Shown here in pieces: positions 57,911 through 64,000 of a DNA stretch of 64,000 bases. The notes under the pieces were generated by a model. The model was given only the letters and a program-made list of their open reading frames with translations, had not been told where the DNA came from and made no database searches. The position numbers were made by a program, and so were the translations under genes. Each line of letters begins with the position of its first letter. Position 1 is the stretch's first letter. Source of the stretch: Methylotenera oryzisoli_B (GTDB lineage Bacteria > Pseudomonadota > Gammaproteobacteria > Burkholderiales > Methylophilaceae); assembly GCA_965613685.1 (NCBI GenBank), contig OZ277031.1, positions 372,001 to 436,000 on the forward strand, read 5' to 3'.

Positions 57911-59185
57911 CTAATTAACAAGGCTCCAGCTCAGCGGATCGAAAGGTCTGCTCTGGCGCCTTAATTCGTAATACAAGCCGTTCGCTTCGTTGCCGCCGCT
58001 GTTGCCTACCGATGCGATGGCATCCCCGGCTTTAACGCTGTCGCCTACCTGTCTTAAAACCGCTTGATTGTTGCCGTACAAACTCATGTAGCCATCGCCG
58101 TGATCCAAGATAATCAGGTTGCCAAAGCCGCGTAACCAGTCGGCAAACACCACCCGACCGCTGGCGACGGATTTCACTTCCGATCCTTCATTGGCTTTGA
58201 TAAACAAGCCTTTCCATGAAATGCCGGAATCCGCTCGGCTGCTACCAAATCGATTGCTGACCTCACCGCGCACAGGCAGCCTTAGCTTGCCTCTCAGCGA
58301 TGAAAAATTGCCGCTGTGGCCCTCAAAGCTAGGCTCGACGTTGTTTGCCAAAGCAGGCGGGGCCTCTTGCGCGGCTTTATTAATTTCGCTGCTATCGGCG
58401 GGTGCAGTGCGTTTATTTTTTTGTTTTTTCCCACTAGGTGGCGTGGCTCGGGCTAAGCGTTCCACCAATTGCGAGAGGCGTTTTTCATCGCGGCTGAGTT
58501 TTTTAATTTCACCGCGCTGCATGGCGATTTGTTGCGACAGGCTGCGAACAATTTTAGATTTAACTTGTTTTTGCGATTGCAGCACTTGGCGCTCATCGAT
58601 TTGTTTTTGCTTGAGTTCAGCGACTTTTTCTAGGGTGCTGGTGGTCTCTTCATTCAGCTGATTGAGGTGATTTAAGTTGCCTTGCATTTTATTGATGAGT
58701 TCGGCGCGCACTTTGGCAATGTAGGAAAAATAATGCACGTCGCGCGCCATGGCGCTGGGGTGATCGTTCTGCAAGACCATTTGCACGTAACTTTGGCGGC
58801 CATGCAAATATTGTTGGTAGAGTTGCTTGCTCAGTTGTTTTTGTTGACTGGTCAAGGCTTGGTTGGTGGCCAGCGATTCCGCCGCTAACTTGGCTAGCAT
58901 GGCCTTGTGCGCTTGCTGTTTTTGATTGATTTCATAAAGCTTTTTATTGGCCACGCTGATCGCCACTTCGCTGTCTTTCAATGCGTCAGCAGCATCCTTG
59001 CGCGCTTCTTGCGATTGGTTTAAAGCCTGTTTCAGTTTGGCTAATTTTTCTTGCACCAAGCTCAAACTTTGTGGCGATGCCTCGCTTTTCTTTTCCGCAT
59101 GCGCGCCAGTGCTTAGGCTAAATAGCAAAGCCAAGGCCATTAGGCAAGCGACGGGTAGTTTGCAATAAGGCGATGTCATGCGCAT
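57911..59185 (-). CDS. envC: EnvC-like murein hydrolase activator with degenerate LytM domain
   Basis: Periplasmic coiled-coil protein that activates amidases at the division septum. 424 residues from ATG 59185 (an upstream TTG at 59215 overlapping gpmI is less likely). Signal peptide, a long coiled-coil (about 40-250; LKQALNQSQEARKDAADAL, QRGEIKKLSRDEKRLSQLVERL), then the LytM fold (about 310-424). The metal ligands are lost: GISWKG replaces HxGxD and LYYEL replaces HLHFE, so it is non-hydrolytic as in EnvC. It follows gpmI by 10 bases. Confidence 0.9.
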   Translation of the reverse strand: MRMTSPYCKLPVACLMALALLFSLSTGAHAEKKSEASPQSLSLVQEKLAKLKQALNQSQEARKDAADALKDSEVAISVANKKLYEINQKQQAHKAMLAKLAAESLATNQALTSQQKQLSKQLYQQYLHGRQSYVQMVLQNDHPSAMARDVHYFSYIAKVRAELINKMQGNLNHLNQLNEETTSTLEKVAELKQKQIDERQVLQSQKQVKSKIVRSLSQQIAMQRGEIKKLSRDEKRLSQLVERLARATPPSGKKQKNKRTAPADSSEINKAAQEAPPALANNVEPSFEGHSGNFSSLRGKLRLPVRGEVSNRFGSSRADSGISWKGLFIKANEGSEVKSVASGRVVFADWLRGFGNLIILDHGDGYMSLYGNNQAVLRQVGDSVKAGDAIASVGNSGGNEANGLYYELRRQSRPFDPLSWSLVN

Positions 59186-59195
59186 GGCTAAGTCT

Positions 59196-60767
59196 TTATG
59201 GCAGAAAATGAACAAGGTTTTTGCCGGTCATTTCGACCGGTTGCGCCAAGCCCATTATGTTGAGCAAGGTGGGCGCCAAATCCGACAGCGCCCCATCTTG
59301 GTCTAGACTGGCAGGGCGGCCTAGGTAAATCAGCGGCACCTTGTTGGTGGTGTGTTGGGTATGCGCTTGTTGGTTTGCGCCATCGAACATCATTTCTGCG
59401 TTGCCGTGGTCAGCCGTAATGATTACTTCGCCGCCGGTGCTTTGCATGGCGGCCGCGATGCGGCCTACGCAGGTATCCAAGGTTTCGATGGCTGTAATGG
59501 CCGCGGCTAGGTTGCCGGTATGACCAACCATGTCGCCGTTGGCGTAGTTGCAAATAATGGCATGGTATTGCCTGGATAAAATCGCTTCTTCTAGCCTGTC
59601 AGTTAATTCGTAAGCGCTCATTTCCGGTTGCATGTCGTAGGTGGCCACCGGTGGAGAGGGCACTAAAATACGCTCTTCACCGGGAAAGACGGTTTCTTCC
59701 CCGCCGTTAAAAAAGAAGGTGACGTGCGGGTATTTTTCCGTTTCGGCGATGCGCAGTTGCTTTAAACCCAAGCCAGACAAATACTCACCCAAGGTGTTTT
59801 TCACGGCAAACGGCTGAAATATAGCCGTCGCTTTGGGTTCTTTGGCGTCGTGCATGGTGAGCGTGAAGTAAGCGGCTAACTGAGCTTGATGGCGACGGTG
59901 AAAGCCATCAAACGCTGGGCTTAATAAGGCGTGGGTGAGCTGGCGGGCGCGATCGGAACGAAAGTTCATGTTCACTACTAAATCGCCATCTTCTAAGTGG
60001 GTGGGCGCTTCATGTTCAGCGCGTATGGTCGTGCACTTTACAAATTCATCGTTTTCACCACGCGCGTAAGCGGCTTGCAATGCCAGCTCGGCGCTGGGGT
60101 AGCAAAATTCGCCCATGCCTTCAGTGATCAGGGCGTAAGCCGCTTCCACCCTAGGCCAGCGCTTGTCTCTGTCCATGCTGTAAAAACGGCCGCTCACCGA
60201 TAGGATTTTACCTACGCCTAGCGCCTTAATTTTGGCTTCCAGTGCGGCTAAGTAGGGGCTGGCGCTGACTGGCGGCGTGTCTCTGCCATCCAAGAACGCA
60301 TGCACGTAGACTTTTTGTAAACCCAATTTAGCGGCCATTTCCAGCATGGCGTGGATGTGGGTATCGTGGCTGTGTACGCCGCCATCGGAGAGTAAGCCCA
60401 TAATATGCAGGGCTTTATTGCTGTTTTTGATGCCCAGTAGAGCGGCTTTTAACTTGGCGTGCTCAAAGAATTTGCCGCTAGCGATGCTGTTGTTGATGCG
60501 TTCAAAATCCTGAAACACCACGCGGCCCGCGCCTATGTTGAGATGGCCTACTTCTGAGTTGCCCATTTGTCCGTCGGGCAAGCCCACGTAGTGCTCGGAA
60601 GCATTAATCAGGGTGTGCGGGTGGGCTAGCTTGAGCTGGTCCAGATTGGGTGTGTGGGCTAGCGCAATGGCATTGTTGCTTGTTTCTTCGCGGTAACCAA
60701 AGCCATCTAAAATAAGCAGGCATACTGGCGTGATGTGGCTGGCACTGGTTTTTAATGGCGTGGACAT
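59196..60767 (-). CDS. gpmI: 2,3-bisphosphoglycerate-independent phosphoglycerate mutase
   Basis: Mn-dependent enzyme interconverting 3- and 2-phosphoglycerate in glycolysis. 523 residues, full length. Metal/catalytic motifs: LILDGFG (Asp21), MGNSEVGHLNIGAGR (Ser71), HDTHIHAML, RDTPP, DRDKRW and TADHGNAEMM. First gene of the gpmI-envC pair on the minus strand. Confidence 0.96.
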   Translation of the reverse strand: MSTPLKTSASHITPVCLLILDGFGYREETSNNAIALAHTPNLDQLKLAHPHTLINASEHYVGLPDGQMGNSEVGHLNIGAGRVVFQDFERINNSIASGKFFEHAKLKAALLGIKNSNKALHIMGLLSDGGVHSHDTHIHAMLEMAAKLGLQKVYVHAFLDGRDTPPVSASPYLAALEAKIKALGVGKILSVSGRFYSMDRDKRWPRVEAAYALITEGMGEFCYPSAELALQAAYARGENDEFVKCTTIRAEHEAPTHLEDGDLVVNMNFRSDRARQLTHALLSPAFDGFHRRHQAQLAAYFTLTMHDAKEPKATAIFQPFAVKNTLGEYLSGLGLKQLRIAETEKYPHVTFFFNGGEETVFPGEERILVPSPPVATYDMQPEMSAYELTDRLEEAILSRQYHAIICNYANGDMVGHTGNLAAAITAIETLDTCVGRIAAAMQSTGGEVIITADHGNAEMMFDGANQQAHTQHTTNKVPLIYLGRPASLDQDGALSDLAPTLLNIMGLAQPVEMTGKNLVHFLP

Positions 60768-60939
60768 AAAAGGTTAGCCTTAAAATTTTATTGGTGTAAG
60801 TGTAAGTATTGCCACTATTTTAGCGTATTTACACGTAAAATCTGCTTATAAAATTCGCCTGACTGGTTTGCCTAAGTAGGCGATTTAAATGGCTTTTAAT
60901 TAAGCGCTTGTTTCATAGAACAAATTTGAAAGGACGGTT

Positions 60940-61416
60940 GTGGAATTCATTAAAAGTAATATTTGGTTAATAGGCTTGGCACTTGGTTCGGGCTTGATGT
61001 TGTTGTTGCCCGCCATGAAAAAAAGTGCCGGTGGCGTACCCAATTTAAGCCCGGCCGAATCGGTAACCTTAATCAATCGCTCGCATGCGGTGGTGTTGGA
61101 CGTGCGCGACGAGGCGGAGTTTGCTGCCGGTCATATTGCTGAGGCCGTCAACATTCCCTTGGTCGATCTGGCCGCGCGCTTGGCTGAGCTAAAAAAATAC
61201 CAAAATAAACCCTTGCTGGTGAATTGCCAGTTAGGCGGACGTTCGGTTAAAGCCTGCGGTATTTTACGCGGCGCGCAATTTAGCCAATTGCACAATTTGC
61301 AAGGCGGCTTAAGTGCTTGGCTAGAAGCCAAATTACCAGTGGTAAAAGGAGCGGCCAGTTTGCCCAGCAAAGCGCCGGCTAAAACTAAGGCTGCGCCTAA
61401 GAAAGCGAGTGCTTGA
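60940..61416 (+). CDS. membrane-anchored rhodanese domain protein
   Basis: 158 residues from GTG 60940 with AAAGGA five bases upstream. One N-terminal helix (about 7-25), then a rhodanese domain with VVLDVRDEAEFAAGHI and active-site loop NCQLGGRS (Cys96), and an Ala/Lys-rich tail. Possibly a sulfur carrier or transferase. First gene of a conserved rhodanese-grxC-secB-gpsA-trmL cluster. Confidence 0.9.
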   Translation: MEFIKSNIWLIGLALGSGLMLLLPAMKKSAGGVPNLSPAESVTLINRSHAVVLDVRDEAEFAAGHIAEAVNIPLVDLAARLAELKKYQNKPLLVNCQLGGRSVKACGILRGAQFSQLHNLQGGLSAWLEAKLPVVKGAASLPSKAPAKTKAAPKKASA

Positions 61417-61417
61417 A

Positions 61418-61672
61418 ATGGCTAAAGTCACCATGTACAGCAGCGCTGTTTGCCCGTATTGCAGCAACGCCGAGCGTTTATTGCTCAGCAAGGGCGTGAC
61501 CGATATTCATAAAATCAGGATCGATTTGCAGCCTGAGTTGCGCAACGAAATGATGCAAAAAACCGGTAGGCGTACCGTGCCGCAAATCTACATAGGCGAT
61601 ATGCATGTCGGTGGTTTCGATGATTTGCGCGCCTTGGATTTAGCTGGCGGCTTGGATTCCTTATTGGCCTAG
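61418..61672 (+). CDS. grxC: glutaredoxin 3
   Basis: Dithiol glutaredoxin using glutathione. 84 residues from ATG 61418, immediately after the rhodanese stop (a GTG nine bases upstream lies inside the previous gene). Active site C12-P-Y-C15, TVPQIYIGDMHVGGFDDL conserved. Cluster with secB. Confidence 0.94.
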   Translation: MAKVTMYSSAVCPYCSNAERLLLSKGVTDIHKIRIDLQPELRNEMMQKTGRRTVPQIYIGDMHVGGFDDLRALDLAGGLDSLLA

Positions 61673-61786
61673 TCTAATGAGCGGGATGCAGATTGCTCAA
61701 CTACAAAGCTGCCCGGTTAAATCTCTGATAAAATGGCGCGGTATTTTTTAATTCAACCTTTTAATTAACAAGAAACGAACAACATC

Positions 61787-62275
61787 ATGGCAAAAGACGA
61801 CAACAAGGCAGCCGCCGAAGAGCAAACCCAACAAGCGGGTTTCAGCATAGAAAAAATTTACCTTAAAGACGCGTCATTGGAAATCCCTAATGCGCCACAA
61901 ATCTTCACTGACCGCAGTCAACCACAAGTAGGCATCGAGTTGAGTAATTTTGCTCAACAGCTAGAAGAGAATGTCTTTGAAGTGGCGATTAAAGTAACGG
62001 TCACGTCCAAAATTGAAGACAAGACGGTGTTTTTAGTGGAAGTCACGCAAGCCGGTATTTTCCAAATCCGCGGTGTGCCGGAAGAGAATCTGGAAATGAT
62101 AGTCGGCATCACTTGCCCTAACATCTTGTTCCCTTATGCGCGTGAAAGCGTTTCTGATTTGGTCGTGCGCGCTGGTTTCCAACCGGTGTTGTTAAACCCG
62201 ATCAATTTTGAAGCCTTGTTTGCGCAACAAAAACAGCAGCAAGCTGAAGCGGCAGAAGCGGCTGCAAAACACTAA
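61787..62275 (+). CDS. secB: protein-export chaperone SecB
   Basis: Cytoplasmic tetrameric chaperone that keeps Sec precursors unfolded and hands them to SecA. 162 residues. Conserved IYLKDASLEIPNAP, QLEENVFEVAIKVTVTSKI and CPNILFPYARESVSDLVVRAGFQP are present; Gln/Ala-rich C-terminus. Between grxC and the SH3 protein. Confidence 0.96.
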   Translation: MAKDDNKAAAEEQTQQAGFSIEKIYLKDASLEIPNAPQIFTDRSQPQVGIELSNFAQQLEENVFEVAIKVTVTSKIEDKTVFLVEVTQAGIFQIRGVPEENLEMIVGITCPNILFPYARESVSDLVVRAGFQPVLLNPINFEALFAQQKQQQAEAAEAAAKH

Positions 62276-62279
62276 ATTC

Positions 62280-62735
62280 ATGCTCGGCCTTGGCACAAAG
62301 TTAGCATGGACCTTGGGTTTGTTGCTGCTGCCTGCCTTGGCTATGGCGCTGGATTTTCGTTCGGTGGCGGTGCCCAAGGCGGTGCTTTATGATGCGCCGT
62401 CCACCGCCGCCAAAAAAGTCTATTTACTCAGTCAATATTACCCGGTTGAAGTGGTAGTGAATTTAGGCGATTGGTTAAAAGTTCGTGACGCTCAAGGCGG
62501 CTTGAATTGGCTGGAGGCCAAGCAACTGTCTAATAAGCGCTGGCTTTTGGTGACCGCCAATAAAGCGGAAATTCGCGGGTCAGCCGATCCCGGCTCCCGA
62601 TTATTGGCCACGGTGGAAAAAGACGTGTCGCTTGAGGTGCTGGAGCAAAAACCCACTAACGGCTGGCTTAAAGTGAAGCATAGGGATGGCACGCTAGGCT
62701 TTGTGCTGTCTTCCACCACATGGGGTGGCGACTAG
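62280..62735 (+). CDS. secreted SH3-domain protein
   Basis: 151 residues. A signal peptide (about 1-23) and two bacterial SH3-type repeats: about 28-78 (VPKAVLYDAPSTAAKKVYLLSQYYPVEV...) and 85-150 (ANKAEIRGSADPGSRLLATVEKD...). The first ends in a conserved WLKVRD...W. Start is ATG 62280, five bases after the secB stop; no Shine-Dalgarno is visible. Likely binds cell-wall or periplasmic partners; function unknown. Confidence 0.8.
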   Translation: MLGLGTKLAWTLGLLLLPALAMALDFRSVAVPKAVLYDAPSTAAKKVYLLSQYYPVEVVVNLGDWLKVRDAQGGLNWLEAKQLSNKRWLLVTANKAEIRGSADPGSRLLATVEKDVSLEVLEQKPTNGWLKVKHRDGTLGFVLSSTTWGGD

Positions 62736-62769
62736 CGCCCATTTTTGTTTTGTACAGGAACGTAAGCTA

Positions 62770-63774
62770 ATGGCAAAAATAGCAGTGTTGGGTGCGGGTG
62801 CGTGGGGTACGGCTTTGGCCATGCACATTAGCCAGCATCACCAAGTGGCCTTGTGGGCGCGCAATGCTGGCCATGTTTCAGGTATGCGCAAAGCGCGTGC
62901 CAATCCGCTGTATTTAGGCGACTTTAAATTCAATGCGCAGTTGCAGGTAGAGGACAATTTGCAACTGGCTTTGCAAGATGCCGACTTAATCCTTTCTGTG
63001 GTCCCCACCGCTGGCTTTAGACAAATCCTAAAAGACATAACAGCCTTGGCTAACAAGACCCCTGTGGTCTGGGCCAGTAAAGGCTTGGAGCCGAATACGG
63101 CTAAACTGCCTTTTGAGGTGGCTTTAGAGGAATTGGGTGACCCGGCCGTCACTGGCCAGCATTGGGGTGCCTTGTCTGGCCCCAGTTTTGCGGCGGAGTT
63201 GGTGCGTGGTTTGCCCACAGCCGTTACCTTGGCGGCCAGCGATGCTGCCTTTGCGCGGCAGGCTGCGCAATTAATTCACGGTGGTAATTTACGCGTATAC
63301 AGTAGCAGCGATGTGATCGGTGTGTCGGTAGGCGGTGCGATTAAAAATGTCATGGCCATTGCAGCGGGCATATCGGATGGCATGGGTTTTGGTAACAATG
63401 CGCGTGCTGCCATGATCACCCGCGGCTTAGCCGAAATGACGCGTTTTGGCGTGGCCTTGGGCGCCAGTCCGGAGACCTTTATGGGCTTGGCTGGGGCAGG
63501 CGATTTAATTTTAACCTGTACTGGGCAGTACTCGCGCAATCGTGAAGTGGGCTTGCAATTGGCCAGCGGTAAGACTTTAGCCGATATATTGCAGCACTTG
63601 GGTCACGTTGCCGAGGGCGTCAATACCACCACCGAGGTCATGCGCCGGGCCAAAGCGCTGCAAGTGGACATGCCGATTACCCATGAAGTGGATCAGGTGC
63701 TGTCGCACGGTAAAAGTGCTAAGGATGCGGTGATGGCCTTATTGGGCCGCGAGCAAAAAGCCGAAGGGCATTAA
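62770..63774 (+). CDS. gpsA: glycerol-3-phosphate dehydrogenase [NAD(P)+] GpsA
   Basis: Makes glycerol-3-phosphate from dihydroxyacetone phosphate for phospholipid synthesis. 334 residues from ATG 62770 (AGGA ten bases upstream). Rossmann motif GAGAWGTALA (8-17), SGPSFAAEL, GAIKNVMAIAAG with catalytic Lys, and AMITRGLAEM. The 3' end overlaps trmL by 4 bases. Confidence 0.97.
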   Translation: MAKIAVLGAGAWGTALAMHISQHHQVALWARNAGHVSGMRKARANPLYLGDFKFNAQLQVEDNLQLALQDADLILSVVPTAGFRQILKDITALANKTPVVWASKGLEPNTAKLPFEVALEELGDPAVTGQHWGALSGPSFAAELVRGLPTAVTLAASDAAFARQAAQLIHGGNLRVYSSSDVIGVSVGGAIKNVMAIAAGISDGMGFGNNARAAMITRGLAEMTRFGVALGASPETFMGLAGAGDLILTCTGQYSRNREVGLQLASGKTLADILQHLGHVAEGVNTTTEVMRRAKALQVDMPITHEVDQVLSHGKSAKDAVMALLGREQKAEGH

Positions 63775-64000
63775 ACGCCCTCAGTAAAGCCAATTTGGCG
63801 CCACGCTTCGTATAGCAATACCGCCGCTGAATTCGATAAGTTTAAACTTCTGCTGTTGGCTAACATGGGTAGGCGTAAGCGCTGATCGGCGCTGAATTCT
63901 TCCAGTACGGCGGCAGGTAAGCCGCGTGTCTCCGGACCAAACACAAACACATCCCCTGCTTGAAAAGCCACTTCGCTATGCCGCGCGCTGCCCTTGGTGG
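63771..64000 (-). CDS. trmL: tRNA (cytidine(34)-2'-O)-methyltransferase TrmL (5' truncated)
   Basis: SPOUT methyltransferase modifying the wobble base of tRNA-Leu isoacceptors. Visible C-terminal 75 residues, running off the right edge: TKGSARHSEVAF, then VFVFGPETRGLP and LPMLANSRSLNLSNSAAVLLYEAWRQ, the knot-forming SAM-binding motifs. The GTG at 63971 is internal, not the start. Convergent overlap with gpsA (4 bases). Confidence 0.9.
   Translation of the reverse strand, partial: TKGSARHSEVAFQAGDVFVFGPETRGLPAAVLEEFSADQRLRLPMLANSRSLNLSNSAAVLLYEAWRQIGFTEGV

Noticed and set aside
1..64000. CRISPR arrays, insertion sequences, prophage or integron parts
   Set aside because: No regularly spaced repeats, no transposase or integrase frames and no terminal inverted repeats were seen; gene order is ordinary.

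Overview
The window is a densely coded, single-copy chromosomal stretch of a Gram-negative bacterium, almost certainly a betaproteobacterium. The best fit is the Nitrosomonadales (Methylophilaceae or Gallionellaceae type), inferred from gene order and families: gpmI-envC, rhodanese-grxC-secB-gpsA-trmL, cysS-TPR-ppiA-ppiB-lpxH, pilD-coaE-zapD-yacG, a 1292-residue FAD/Fe-S oxidoreductase with an N-terminal DUF3683-like region, RegB/RegA, and System I cytochrome c maturation. The genus cannot be named from the sequence alone. There is no rRNA, prophage, insertion sequence or CRISPR array, and no gene-free stretch longer than 300 bases. One tRNA (Arg, anticodon CCG) is present.

Layout. 1-3.9 kb: end of a cytochrome c maturation operon (ccmF partial, ccmG, ccmH, a short ccmI), tRNA-Arg and a membrane-anchored cytochrome c5. 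4-10.4 kb: apaH; the ornithine-lipid pair olsB-olsA on the minus strand; a glycine-zipper lipoprotein; a PfkB-family kinase; a TetR regulator; and the run tlpA-hemJ-membrane protein. 10.5-19.2 kb: the giant oxidoreductase, phoB-phoR-lipoprotein, and an OFA-family transporter. 19.2-28.4 kb: ribH-nusB, lpxH, two cyclophilins, an L,D-transpeptidase, a TPR protein, cysS, argJ and a Nudix/ThiE-like fusion. 28.4-44.6 kb: PCu(A)C, yacG, zapD, coaE, pilD, ispB, rplU-rpmA-obgE-proB, purE-purK, rpsT, murJ-ribF-ileS-lspA. 44.6-54.3 kb: regB-regA-DUF808, a TonB-dependent receptor, a secreted beta-propeller with a CxCC motif, a TauE/SafE-like protein, ccoS and ccoI. 54.4-64 kb: clpB, yjbQ, a small lipoprotein, envC, gpmI, rhodanese, grxC, secB, an SH3 protein, gpsA and partial trmL.

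How the parts fit. Two regulatory systems appear to reach genes in this window. (1) Phosphate: phoB-phoR has a three-heptamer Pho box upstream of phoB, and a second three-heptamer Pho box with the same 11-bp period lies upstream of olsB, next to a plausible -10. This predicts PhoB-induced synthesis of phosphorus-free ornithine lipids. The olsB Shine-Dalgarno is also buried in a perfect 10-bp hairpin ending at the start codon. (2) Redox: two adjacent 15-bp RegA-type sites (GCGAC-N5-GTCGC and a weaker copy) lie between regB and the divergent TonB receptor gene, which heads a run of probable copper-supply and cbb3-oxidase assembly genes. Together with the Ccm genes, HemJ, TlpA, PCu(A)C and cytochrome c5, the window is rich in haem, copper and disulfide handling.

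Most other regions are ordinary housekeeping. Starts were re-examined by eye; several were moved to internal ATG or GTG codons with better Shine-Dalgarno spacing, as noted per gene.
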